Part shown: positions 27,477-36,231 of the stretch, piece after piece | How positions within the stretch are numbered: position 1 is the first letter of the stretch | Layout of the letters: every line of letters begins with the position of its first letter | From: UBA5069 sp963773745 | GTDB lineage: Bacteria > Chloroflexota > Anaerolineae > Caldilineales > Caldilineaceae | DNA length: 64,000 nt | Direction of reading: 5' to 3' | Assembly: GCA_963773745.1 (NCBI GenBank) | Contig: CAVZCL010000001.1 | Location: forward strand, 930,001 to 994,000 | Notes under the pieces: model-generated | Database searches by the model: none | Told to the model about the DNA's origin: nothing | What the model saw: only the letters and a program-made list of their open reading frames with translations | Position numbers and translations under genes: made by a program

Positions 27477-28572
27477 TGCGCAATTCAGACGCTGCCACGG
27501 TGCTGCCCGGCCCAATTGTGCTGTTGGGCTCAGGCGAGACGGCGGCCAATGTGCAGCGCGTCTATACATGGCTCTACCACCACTTTGAGCCGCCAGTGCG
27601 CGTGGCCGTGCTCCAAACCCCAGCCGGATTCCAGCCCAACGCCGAAGCGGTGGCGCAGGATGTGGCGGACTACATCGACAAGCGACTCGTCAACTTTTCG
27701 CCCCACGTGGAACTGGTCGCCGGGCGACGGCGCGACGGACGCGACGGCGCGACCAGCACCGACAACCCAGCAGTGGCGGCCCCGCTATGGCATGCGGATG
27801 TACTCATGGCCGGGCCGGGCAGCCCTACCTACGCCGTACGGCACCTGCGCGATAGCCTTGTGTGGCAGATCATGCGCGCCCGCAATCGCCTTGGCGCGGG
27901 GCCTGATGCTCTCCAGCGCCACAACACTGGCCGCCAGCAGCTTTACCCTGCCCGTCTACGAGCTCTACAAGGTGGGCGCCGATTTGCACTGGCAGCCCGG
28001 GCTCGACCTCTTTGCTGACTTTGGCCTCTCGCTCCTGCTCGTCTCCCACTGGAACAACAACGACGGCGGCGCCACGCTGGACACCAGCCGCTGCTATATC
28101 GGCCAGGAACGTTTCAGCGCTCTGCTTGACCTGCTTCCCGCCGACCCGAAGCGGACGCTGATCGGTATTGATGAGAAGACTGCGCTCTGCCTGGACTTTG
28201 GCGCAGGGCGCGCCGAGGTGGTGGGCGCGGGCGGCGTCAGCCTGATTCGCGCCGAGAATGAGGCGCGCTACGAACACGGCACGCACTTTGGCCTGGAGCT
28301 GCTGGGCGATTTTCGTCTGCCGGAAGATGGCGCGGGACTTCCCGCTGCGCTTTGGCAGGAAGCGACAACGCGCGCTGCGGCCGCACAGGCAGAGAGCGAA
28401 ACCCCCGCGTGCCATCGCCGGCCCGGCTGAGATTACGCAACTGGCTACGCGGCGCGACGAAGCGCGCGCCGCACGCGACTGGGACGCCGCCGACGCCCTG
28501 CGCACCCAAATTGAAGCCGCCGGCTGGCGTGTGACGGATACGCCGGAAGGCAGTGTGGTGGAGAAGGCTTAA
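27473..28572 (+). CDS. Peptidase S51-like (type 1 amidotransferase-like) protein fused to a CysS-type tail, two frame changes
   Basis: The N-terminal part reads PIVLLGSGETAANVQRVY, LMAGPGSPTYAVRHL, then (frame change at GGGG near 27900) LMLSSATTLAASSF and LIGIDEKTALCLDFG, the order seen in cyanophycinase/peptidase E relatives; the nucleophile Ser would lie in the SSAT turn. After a Glu/Ala linker, a second frame change at a C5 run (28402-28406) opens AEITQLATRRDEARAARDWD and AADALRTQIEAAGW then DTPEGS, closely similar to the helical C-terminus of cysteinyl-tRNA synthetase. Intact length about 365 residues. Its last codons and stop lie inside a 30-bp-arm palindrome. Confidence 0.7.
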
Positions 28573-28635
28573 GAGTGCAAGAGTTCAAGGGCTGGCTCTA
28601 TGGACCCAGCCCTTGAACTCTTGCACTCTTAAGCC
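28566..28635. repeat. Perfect palindrome, 30-bp arms, 10-base loop
   Basis: GGCTTAAGAGTGCAAGAGTT plus CAAGGGCTGG (28566-28595) pairs without mismatch with 28606-28635. The loop is CTCTATGGAC. The TAA stop of the preceding gene (28570-28572) is part of the left arm. A TATAAT (28654-28659) for the next gene follows closely. Confidence 0.9.
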
Positions 28636-28719
28636 ATTCAACCCTTCGTAGGGTATAATGGCCCCAGGAGCGACCGTCACCGGCGACGCACAATCGCCCA
28701 CACCATTCCACAAACACCC

Positions 28720-29455
28720 ATGCCTATCCTGCGCGAATACTTGCGACCTGCCACACTTGCCGACGCGATGCATCTGCTTGAGGCCCACGGCGAAAGCGCC
28801 GCACTGCTTGCAGGCGGGGCCAGCCTGATCGGCGCCCTCGAATCACGCGCTCGCCCGCAAATTGAGGTCGTTATCGACCTTGGCGGGCTGCGCCTCGCCA
28901 CCATCCACACCACCGCCACCCACCTGGTGCTGGGCGCAATGGCCACCCTGACCGACATAATGGAAGACGCAGCCGCCGCGTCGCTGGCGGGCGGACTGCT
29001 GCGCCGAGCGGCGCGCAATGAAAGGCGCGCTCAACTACCGCAATGCGGCCACCGTGGGCGGCACTGTGGCCGGGGCCGCGACGGACAGCGAGTTCTACGC
29101 CGCATTGCTGGCGCTGGGCGCGTCCCTTAGCACCACGGCCGGCGATGCGCCACTGCCGCTTGCGTCGCTCACGCACGTGGAGGGCATCATCACGGCCATC
29201 CATGTGCCGATGGAGAACGCGCGCAGCGGCATGGCGCGCGTTGCCCGCACCCCCGCTGACAGGCCGATTGTGGCAGCCATCGCAGTGGCGAGCGGCGACA
29301 CAACGCGCGTCGCACTCTGCGGCGTGGCCGACCGCCCCATCCTCGCAGGCACGGATGCGCCCTCTTTTGCGGATTTCCGCGGCAGCGCAGAATACCGCCA
29401 AGCGATGGCCGCCATCCTGCGCGAACGTGCGCTGGCCGAAGCGAAGGCCGCTTGA
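28720..29455 (+). CDS. FAD-binding subunit of a molybdenum hydroxylase (CoxM/XdhB-like), one frame change
   Basis: The N-terminus LREYLRPATLADAMHLLEAH and AALLAGGASLIG form the FAD-binding PCMH fold. A frame change near 29009-29018 joins LLRRAAR to MKGALNYRNAATVGGTVAGA, the second conserved FAD motif (T-x-G-G), followed by ADRPIVAAIAVAS and a regular C-terminus. Intact length about 245 residues, slightly shorter than CoxM. It would pass electrons from the iron-sulfur/molybdenum protein encoded 105 bases downstream to its acceptor. Confidence 0.78.
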
Positions 29456-29466
29456 TCCAGACTTCC

Positions 29467-29500
29467 GAAGCGAGGCTTCCAAAATCGGAAGCCTCGCTTC
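29467..29500. repeat. Palindrome of the GAAGCGAGGCTTCC family
   Basis: Perfect 14-base arms, loop AAAATC, 12 bases after the FAD subunit stop. It is followed by Family E-like CACTTGCCACTTACCACT units up to 29545. Confidence 0.9.
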
Positions 29501-29560
29501 AGCCCGTTTACCCATTCACCACTTGCCACTTGCCACTTACCACTGACTGCGTGACTGCCC

Positions 29561-32524
29561 ATGAACATCACCCTCATCGTCAACGGCACACACCACACCG
29601 TCGACGTTCCGCCTGGTGAACTGCTGCGCACCACACTGCGCCGCCTGCGCTACTACAGCGTTAAGTTTGGCGACGAAACCGGCGACACCGGGGCCGACGC
29701 GGTGCTGATCACCAACTCGCCCGAAGAGCCCACCTCATACAGGCTGCGCAACAGCGGCGTGCTGCTTACGGCGCAGGTGGATGGCGCGTCGATCATCACC
29801 GTGGAAGCGCTGAGTGGCCCGCGCAACGAGGAGATGAGCGTGCTGCAGGAGCAGTTTGTGGCTTGCGGCGCCATCCAGTGTGGCTACTGCACCCCGGCGC
29901 AGTTGCTGGCCGCAAAGAAGCTGCTGGATGTGAACGCAGAGCCAAGCGAAGCGCAGGTGCGCGAGGCGATTGCCGGTGTGCTCTGCCGCTGCACAGGCTA
30001 CGTGCGGCCGGTGCAAGCCATTTTGCGCGCCGCCGCCGAACTGCGCGGCGACACGCCCCCACCCCTTGACACCGAGGTGGTTGACGCGCACGACGTCGTG
30101 GAGTGGCCCACGGGCGACGGGCCGGGAAACGGCCTGGATGCCGGCGGCCTGGATGCCGGCGGCACCGACACCCAGACGCGCACCAAAGTGAAGCCGATGA
30201 CTGTGGTCACCCCGCAGACGGCCGTCGTCAACAAGAGCGAGCCCAAGGTGGACGGCATCAAGCTGGCCAAGGGGCGCGCCGTCTTTGCCGACGACATGGA
30301 GATGCCCGGCATGCTCTACGGCGGGCTGCTGACCAGCCCCCACGGCCACGCACGCATTGTCTCAATTGATGCAAGCAAGGCGCGCGCGCTGCCCGGCGTG
30401 CATGCCGTGCTCACCTACCAGGACGTCGAGCGCGTCATCTATGCCTCAGGCGGCCAGAGCTACCCCAACCCGCCCCCCTACGACCAGGTGTCGCTTGACA
30501 ACAAGGTGCGCCACGTGGGCGACCGCGTGGCTGTCGTCGCCGCCGAATCACCCGAGATTTTGCAGCAGGCGCTTGAGCTCATTGACGTCGAATACGAACT
30601 CCTGCCTGTGGTGCTTGATCCTGTGGAGGCGATGCAGCCGGGCGCGCCGGTCATCCATGACGAATCTGACGCGTGGGAGATTCACGATGCGCAGCGCAAC
30701 ATCGCCATCCACATCCATGTGGATCATGGCGATGTGGACGCGGCGCTCGCCAGCGCGGCGCACGTCTACGAGAGCGAATACCGTGTACAGCAGGTGCAGC
30801 AGGTAAGCATCGAGCCGCACGTGGCACTCTCGTGGTGGGATGAAGACGACCGTCTCGTCATCCGCACAAGCACCCAGGTGCCTTTCCATGTGCGGCGCAT
30901 GGTTGCGCCACTGGTGGGGCTACCCGTGCGCCGCATTCGCGTCGTCAAGCCGCGCATTGGCGGCGGCTTTGGCGGCAAGCAGGAGATGCTGATCGAAGAC
31001 CTGTGCGCGCACCTGACAATTGCCACGGGCCGCCCGGTGCGCTTTGAGATGACGCGCGAACAGCAGTTCACCAGCAGCCGCTCGCGCCACGCGCAGCTTC
31101 TGCGCTTCCGCAGCGGCGTGGACGCCAACGGCAAGCTGGTTGGCATGGACCTGCGCATTGTGGGCGATACAGGCGCGTACGGCACGCACGCCCTCACCGT
31201 GCAAATGGTGAGTGGCTTCCGCGGCCTCAGCACCTATTGGCTGCCTGCGGCCCGCTTTGATTGCGACGTGGTCTACACCAACAAGCCTGTCGCGGGCGCC
31301 TTCCGCGGCTATGGTGCGCCCCAGGCGCTCTTCGGCCTCGAGCAGCACATGGAGGAGTTCGCGCTGGAGCTGGGGCTCGACCCGCTGGAGTTCAAGCGCC
31401 TCAACTGGATCAAGACGGGGCAGAATCTGCCCATGGCCGAGGCGATGGGCGAAGGACGCGAAGGCTTTGCGCAGATTGTGCGCAGCAATGGGCTGGAAGA
31501 GTGTGTGCGCGAAGGCGCGCGCGCAATCAACTGGGCACGGCGCGACAATCCGGCGTGGACCCAGGATCCGGCCCGCCCGCACATTCGCCGCGGGCTGGGG
31601 CTGGCGCTCGCCATGCACGGCACGGGCATCGCCGGGCTGGATATGGGCGCGGCCAGCATCAAGCTCAACGACGACGGCTCCTTCAACCTGCTCATGGGCG
31701 CAACAGACCTGGGCACCGGCTCCGATACCGTGTTGGCGCAGATTGCCGCCGAGACGCTGGGCGTGTCTCTGGAGCAGATTATTGTCCACAGCAGCGACAC
31801 CGACTTTACGCCCTTCGACACAGGCGCCTACGCCTCCAGCACCACCTACATTAGCGGCGGCGCCGTGCTCAAGGCAGCCGAAGAGGTGGGTCGGCAGATC
31901 ATCGACCATGCAGCCAGGCATCTGTTCATTGACATGCCCGCTGAGCGGCTGTGGCTCGAGGAGGGCCGCGTGAAGTCTCCCGACGGTCGCAGCGTGACGC
32001 TCGAAACGGTGGCTCTGCACAGCACCCATCAGGCGGACCAGCACCAGATCATGGCGACGGCCAGCCATATGTCCTATGTGAGCCCGCCCCCCTTTGCGGC
32101 CCAGTTCGCCGAAGTTGAGGTGGATGTGGAGACGGGGCAGGTTGTCTGCACCAAGCTGGTCATGGCGGTGGACTGCGGCGTCGCCATCAACCCGATTGCC
32201 GCCGCTGGCCAGGTGGAGGGGGGCATGCTCCAGGCGCTGGGCTACGCGCTCAGCGAGGAGATGGTCTACGCTGCAGATGGGCGCATGCTCAACCCACGCA
32301 TAGGGCCCTACCGCATCTACGCCGCCGACGAGACGCCGGAACTCAAGTCTATCCTTGTGCAGACGTACGAGCCGACCGGCCCCTACGGTGCAAAGGCCGT
32401 CGCCGAGATTCCCATGGACGCCGTCGCGCCCGCGGTGGCCAACGCCATTCACCACGCCACGGGCCTGCGCCTGCGCCAGATACCCTTCACGCCCGAGCGC
32501 GTCTGGCGCGCCTTGAACGACTAA
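29561..32524 (+). CDS. Molybdenum hydroxylase large subunit with fused, half-degenerate iron-sulfur domain (XdhD-like)
   Basis: 987 residues. The N-terminal ferredoxin-like domain has lost its cluster ligands: where relatives have G-C-x4-C-G-x-C, this protein reads VKFGDETGDTGADAVLI (about 35-50). The second [2Fe-2S] site is kept: CGYC (107, 110) and CRC (142, 144). From about residue 205 the xanthine-oxidase-type molybdenum part follows: KLAKGRAVFADDMEMPGMLY, the cofactor loop IGGGFGGKQ (about 466), AFRGYGAPQALFGLEQHMEE, GAYASSTTYISGG, and GAKAVAEIPM with the catalytic Glu near 950. The fused layout and C-terminal FTPERVWRAL resemble XdhD. Purine or other N-heterocycle hydroxylation is inferred. 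Confidence 0.85.
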   Translation: MNITLIVNGTHHTVDVPPGELLRTTLRRLRYYSVKFGDETGDTGADAVLITNSPEEPTSYRLRNSGVLLTAQVDGASIITVEALSGPRNEEMSVLQEQFVACGAIQCGYCTPAQLLAAKKLLDVNAEPSEAQVREAIAGVLCRCTGYVRPVQAILRAAAELRGDTPPPLDTEVVDAHDVVEWPTGDGPGNGLDAGGLDAGGTDTQTRTKVKPMTVVTPQTAVVNKSEPKVDGIKLAKGRAVFADDMEMPGMLYGGLLTSPHGHARIVSIDASKARALPGVHAVLTYQDVERVIYASGGQSYPNPPPYDQVSLDNKVRHVGDRVAVVAAESPEILQQALELIDVEYELLPVVLDPVEAMQPGAPVIHDESDAWEIHDAQRNIAIHIHVDHGDVDAALASAAHVYESEYRVQQVQQVSIEPHVALSWWDEDDRLVIRTSTQVPFHVRRMVAPLVGLPVRRIRVVKPRIGGGFGGKQEMLIEDLCAHLTIATGRPVRFEMTREQQFTSSRSRHAQLLRFRSGVDANGKLVGMDLRIVGDTGAYGTHALTVQMVSGFRGLSTYWLPAARFDCDVVYTNKPVAGAFRGYGAPQALFGLEQHMEEFALELGLDPLEFKRLNWIKTGQNLPMAEAMGEGREGFAQIVRSNGLEECVREGARAINWARRDNPAWTQDPARPHIRRGLGLALAMHGTGIAGLDMGAASIKLNDDGSFNLLMGATDLGTGSDTVLAQIAAETLGVSLEQIIVHSSDTDFTPFDTGAYASSTTYISGGAVLKAAEEVGRQIIDHAARHLFIDMPAERLWLEEGRVKSPDGRSVTLETVALHSTHQADQHQIMATASHMSYVSPPPFAAQFAEVEVDVETGQVVCTKLVMAVDCGVAINPIAAAGQVEGGMLQALGYALSEEMVYAADGRMLNPRIGPYRIYAADETPELKSILVQTYEPTGPYGAKAVAEIPMDAVAPAVANAIHHATGLRLRQIPFTPERVWRALND

Positions 32525-32528
32525 CCGC

Positions 32529-32690
32529 TTCAACGCAAGGGCGCGAGGTGGGCAAGGGCGCAAGGAACAGCAAAGGCAGGAAAAGCGAGTTGTCGGCAAA
32601 TTGATGCGCATCCAAAATCGCACGATGTTGTTGCTTTTCCTGCCTTTGCTGTTCCTTGCGCCCTTGCCCACCTCGCGCCCTTGCGTTGAA
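32529..32690. repeat. Perfect palindrome, 58-bp arms (GCAAAGG family)
   Basis: 32529-32586 (TTCAACGCAAGGGCGCGAGG ... AAAAGC) is the exact reverse complement of 32633-32690; the 46-base loop is unique sequence. It fills nearly all of the gap between the molybdenum hydroxylase stop and the epimerase ribosome binding site. Arms match the imperfect copy at 6274-6421. Confidence 0.95.
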
Positions 32691-32718
32691 ACAGTCTACA
32701 TATAACGGAGCCTGATTG

Positions 32719-33660
32719 ATGTCCCGAATTCTTGTCACCGGCGCGGCCGGCTTTATCGGCTCGCACCTGTGCGGGGCGCTGCTGGACGAGGGGCACCTGG
32801 TCCTTGGTCTGGATGCGTTCATCCCCTACTACCCGCGTGTGCTCAAGGAGCGCAACCTCGCCCCGCTGCATGGGCAGCCCGGCTTCACCTTTGTGGAGGT
32901 GGACCTGCGCGCCGGCCATTTGGAGCCGTTGCTGGAAGGCGTTGACTCCATTGTGCATCTTGCCGCGATGGCGGGCCTTGTGCGCTCGTGGCAGGAGTTC
33001 GACGGGTACATGAGCTGCAACGTGCTGGCTACACAGCGCTTGCTGGCAGCCGCCACCGCCGTAGGCAGCCCGCACTTTGTGCATGCGTCCACCTCGTCGG
33101 TCTATGGGCGCTTTGCCACGGGCGACGAAAGCGCCGCACTTGAGCCGATTTCGCCCTATGGAATCACCAAGCTCGCAGCCGAAAAGCTGGTTCTTGCCTA
33201 TGCGCAGCAACATGGCCTGCGCACAACGGTGCTGCGCCTCTTCTCCGTCTACGGACCGCGCCAACGGCCCGACATGGGCTACAACATCTTCATTCGCAAG
33301 CTGCTCGCGGGCGAAACGATTACGGTGGATGGCGACGGCACGGACAGCCGCAGCAACACCTATGTGCTCGACTGCGTGGAGGGCATTCGTCGCGCGCTGG
33401 CGCAGCCCGAGGCCAGCGTTGGCCAGATATTCAACCTGGGCGGCGGTGAGGAAGTGAACGTCAATCAGGTGCTGGAGATGCTGGAGGAGCTTACGGGCGC
33501 GCCCGCGCACATCGCGCATGGTCCGGCGCGCCCGGGCGACCAGCGCCGCACTGTGGCCAACACCAGCAAGGCGCGCGCCCTGCTTGGCTACAACCCGCAA
33601 ACGACCGTCTACGACGGCCTGCGCGCACAGGTGGCGTGGCAGCGCAGCGTGAACGGCTGA
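32719..33660 (+). CDS. NAD-dependent sugar epimerase/dehydratase (UDP-glucose 4-epimerase-like SDR)
   Basis: 313 residues; ATG 32719 has GGAG at 32707-32710. Extended short-chain dehydrogenase: NAD motif VTGAAGFIGSHL, active-site Ser in HASTSSVYG, YGITK (catalytic Tyr and Lys), LRLFSVYGPRQRPDM and the IFNLGGGEEVNVNQVLEM segment of UDP-glucose/UDP-glucuronate 4-epimerases. It would supply an activated sugar for surface glycans. No glycosyltransferase adjoins it. Confidence 0.87.
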   Translation: MSRILVTGAAGFIGSHLCGALLDEGHLVLGLDAFIPYYPRVLKERNLAPLHGQPGFTFVEVDLRAGHLEPLLEGVDSIVHLAAMAGLVRSWQEFDGYMSCNVLATQRLLAAATAVGSPHFVHASTSSVYGRFATGDESAALEPISPYGITKLAAEKLVLAYAQQHGLRTTVLRLFSVYGPRQRPDMGYNIFIRKLLAGETITVDGDGTDSRSNTYVLDCVEGIRRALAQPEASVGQIFNLGGGEEVNVNQVLEMLEELTGAPAHIAHGPARPGDQRRTVANTSKARALLGYNPQTTVYDGLRAQVAWQRSVNG

Positions 33661-33718
33661 GCGGATAATCGCGAGTCCCCCGAACTTGCAGGGTGCTGCG
33701 TCTCGAAATTGCATGTAC

Positions 33719-33851
33719 GTTCGTAGCGGAGGGCTTTCAGCCCTCCGTTTTGCACCACTCGGGTGCCCGCCCGTGGCCGGCGATTGAAATCTGCAAAGAC
33801 TTCAAAATAAACGAGGCGAGGCTTCCTTCTCAGCAAACCTCGCATGCTTTG
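33719..33851. repeat. Intergenic repeat cluster
   Basis: CGGAGGGCT-TTC-AGCCCTCCG (33727-33747) after CGTTCGTAG, then a worn GAAGCGAGGCTTCC-type hairpin (GAGGCGAGGCTTCCTTCTCA ... AACCTCGCAT, about 33813-33845). The rest of the 320-base gap to the cytochrome gene holds no gene. Confidence 0.65.
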
Positions 33852-33984
33852 TATGCAAACTTGACAGTTTGCATACGACGAATATACTTGCGACTCCTTG
33901 TTGTCTGTGCGGTTGGACTCATTGTCCACTCCTCCCACCCACGGCGCACAACTCTACCTCTACAATTGAAAGGAGATCTGCTGT

Positions 33985-34872
33985 ATGCGCGTCCTGAAAT
34001 GGATTGGCATGGTGGTGGGAGCCCTACTCCTGGTAGCTCTTGTTGCCGCGGGCGTTATCTACTTCCTGGGCGGCCGCGCCTTGGCGAGCACGACCGACCC
34101 GACAACGTCCGTGCGTACACTCACTGTACCGACCGACGCGGCCGCCATCGCACGCGGCGAACACCTTGTGCAGCACGTCAACCTCTGCGTTGACTGCCAC
34201 GGCGATCTGTTGCAGGGCACCGCCTTCATTGACGACCCTGCGCTGGGCGTTATTCCGGCGCCCAACCTCACCTCCGGCACGGGGGGCATCGGCGGGCAGA
34301 TGACCGACGCGCGGTGGATTAATGCGCTCACGGAGGGGATCGGCCACGATGGTCGCCACCTTCTCATCATGCCCGTGGTCCACTACCATGCCATGAATGA
34401 CGCCGACCTGGGCGCTGTCATTGCCTACCTCAAGCAGTTGCCGCCGCAGGAAAACGACGCGGGCACGCGCAATGTGGGGCCGCTTGGCCACGCGCTTGTC
34501 GCGTTGGGCGCGCTTCCCTTCCAGTCGGATGTGGCGGCCACGTTGCCCCCGCCCGAGACCGTCCCCCCTGCGGCCGACGCTGCCTACGGCAACTACATGA
34601 TGGTCATCGCAGGCTGCCAGGGTTGCCATGGCGAGAATCTGGCTGGCGGCACGGACCCCAACGCGCCCAAAGGCCCGAACATCACAACGGCATTGCTGGG
34701 CACGTGGAGCGAGGATCAGTTCGTCAACTTCATGCACACGGGCACACTCCCCAGTGGTGGCAACGTCTCCGACGAAATGCCGTGGAAGAAGTACGCCGCC
34801 ATGGATGAGACCGAGCTCAAGGCGCTCTACGCCTACCTGCAAACCACCGAGGCGTTGCCTAACAACCCCTAA
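33985..34872 (+). CDS. Membrane-anchored dihaem cytochrome c
   Basis: 295 residues from ATG 33985 (AAAGGAGA upstream). An uncleaved N-terminal membrane helix (about 5-28) is followed by two cytochrome c domains: CVDCH (about 68) and CQGCH (about 212), each with downstream Met candidates (HLLIMPVVHYHAM; SDEMPWKKYAAM). It resembles c-type cytochromes that accept electrons from alcohol, aldehyde or molybdenum-hydroxylase dehydrogenases. It should act on the outer face of the membrane and be matured by the Ccm system found at 56-60 kb. Confidence 0.85.
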   Translation: MRVLKWIGMVVGALLLVALVAAGVIYFLGGRALASTTDPTTSVRTLTVPTDAAAIARGEHLVQHVNLCVDCHGDLLQGTAFIDDPALGVIPAPNLTSGTGGIGGQMTDARWINALTEGIGHDGRHLLIMPVVHYHAMNDADLGAVIAYLKQLPPQENDAGTRNVGPLGHALVALGALPFQSDVAATLPPPETVPPAADAAYGNYMMVIAGCQGCHGENLAGGTDPNAPKGPNITTALLGTWSEDQFVNFMHTGTLPSGGNVSDEMPWKKYAAMDETELKALYAYLQTTEALPNNP

Positions 34873-34897
34873 GCAGCAGTCGCTCACTTACGCAGTT

Positions 34898-35328
34898 ACA
34901 GCGAGGCTTCCGACACTGGAAGCCTCGCTGACATTTCACTACCCTGAAAATGGCGTTGATTTCGTAGCGGAGGGCCTCCTGGCCCTCACTTTGCGGCCAC
35001 TCGAATGCGCGACCACCAAAACGAGGGCCGGGAGGCTCTCCGCTACGCGCCCACCCCCATTTTCATCCTGCGTTGTGCCCACAAGGTATGACCGTCCACC
35101 CTGAAAATACAATGCCAATGCAGCGCGTTCGGCCTTTGTAGCGGGGGGCTTCCAGCCCTCCGAATCGATGCCGCGTGAAGCGCGTTCGTAGGTCACGTCT
35201 CCTGACGTGACGCCGTTGTTTCTATCTGCACTGGCCGGAGGGCTGGAAGCCCCCCGCTACGCAGGTCGACGCGGCGCCTGGGTGCAACCCATTTTCATCC
35301 TGCGTTCTGCCCACAAGGTATGACCGTC
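34898..35328. repeat. Composite repeat island (three palindrome families plus a 41-bp direct repeat)
   Basis: In order: GCGAGGCTTCCGACACTGG/AAGCCTCGC hairpin (about 34901-34930); CGTAGCGGAGGGCCTCC...GGAGGCTCTCCGCTACG (34962-35047); a 41-base unit CCCATTTTCATCCTGCGTTG... ending TATGACCGTC (35056-35096); CCTGAAAAT; TTTGTAGCGGGGGGCTTCCA ... GGAAGCCCCCCGCTACG with the GTCACGTC hairpin inside (35136-35270); then the same 41-base unit again (35288-35328, one mismatch). No gene is visible. Confidence 0.8.
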
Positions 35329-35388
35329 TGTGTACAGATCACCGTGTCTAGAGGTGAACCAAAGGCGCTGCAGCGGCGTTCTCTGCGC

Positions 35389-36161
35389 ATGGAAAGCCAC
35401 GAAGCAAAACCCGACGAATCACCAGCTGCAAAACAGGCGGCCGCCGCCGATGAAGAGGGCGAAGTCGCCGCGGTGGATGAGGCGCAAACGGCCCGCGCCC
35501 CGACGACGCCATGGCCGAAAACCTGGAGGGAAAGCACATTGTTAGCGCAGCGCGCGGCTTTGGCCCCTTGTATCAACGGCGCTATCAGGTGCGCCTGCTC
35601 GGCGTTTCCAAGTCGCCACAGGCAGTCATGGAGATCTGGAAGGAGCGCTTTCCCGCCTTCCAGCCGCCCGACAACCGCTTCTATCCGTCGCCCAAGGGGG
35701 TGAAGCCGGGCGAGGTCGTCTTCGTGGATTCCAGCCTCATGGAAGGCGCGGGCGTGCGTGCAATGACCGAAATGGCCAGCGGCGTCATGGTCACCGATGT
35801 GGACGATCTCTCGTTCACCGTGATGACGCCGGAAGGCTTTCCCGTGGCCGGCTCCAATACCTTCAGCGTTTTTGAGGAAGATGGCACAGTGGTGGCGCAG
35901 GTGCTGGGGCTGGAGCGCACGAGTGACCCCCTGTATGAGTTTGGCTACCGCTTTCTGGGTGGCGAGTCGAAGCAGGATGGCACATGGATTCACGTGCTGC
36001 GCTCGCTTGCCGAGCACTTCGGCGTGAAGGCCGAGGTCACGGCGCAGGCGGTCTGCCTTGATCGGTCGATACAGTGGCGCAATGTCGCCAACATACGCCA
36101 TAATGCAGCCATACGTACGGTTCTGTATCGACTGACGCATCCATTTCAGAAGCGCGCGTAG
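35389..36161 (+). CDS. Hypothetical protein with acidic N-terminus (one probable frame change)
   Basis: From ATG 35389 a Glu/Ala-rich stretch (KQAAAADEEGEVAAVDEAQT) runs to a C4 run at 35498-35501. After a frame change it continues DDAMAENLEGKHIVSAARG and a folded domain of about 200 residues: YQRRYQVRLLGVSKSPQAVM, VKPGEVVFVDSS, FSVFEEDGTVVAQVLGLER, GYRFLGGESKQDGTWIHVLR. An alternative is a start at 35511 without frame change. The domain looks like an alpha/beta ligand-binding (SRPBCC- or DUF1990-like) fold, but I am not sure. The stop TAG is the TAG of a GCGTAGCGGAGGGC repeat. Confidence 0.55.
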
Positions 36162-36186
36162 CGGAGGGCTGGAAGCCCCCGCCACG
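36158..36186. repeat. Half repeat of the GTAGCGGAGGGCTGGAAGCC family
   Basis: GCGTAGCGGAGGGCTGGAAG followed by CCCCCGCCACGAA matches one arm of the repeats at 17928 and 35139; it supplies the stop codon of the upstream gene. Confidence 0.7.
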
Positions 36187-36231
36187 AACTTTTACCCCAT
36201 TTCATCCCATAGAGGAGGCCAATCCCCAACC

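Noticed and set aside
25950..27569. A 539-codon minus-strand frame covering the Fur-type gene
   Set aside because: Only the last 149 codons (from 26399) look like a protein; the rest is antisense to the alpha/beta hydrolase.
30920..32671. A long minus-strand frame opposite the molybdenum hydroxylase
   Set aside because: Shadow of the sense gene; no recognisable motif and no ribosome site.
34898..35328. Possible CRISPR array
   Set aside because: Repeats are inverted, of several unrelated types and unevenly spaced; no regular repeat-spacer pattern and no cas genes.
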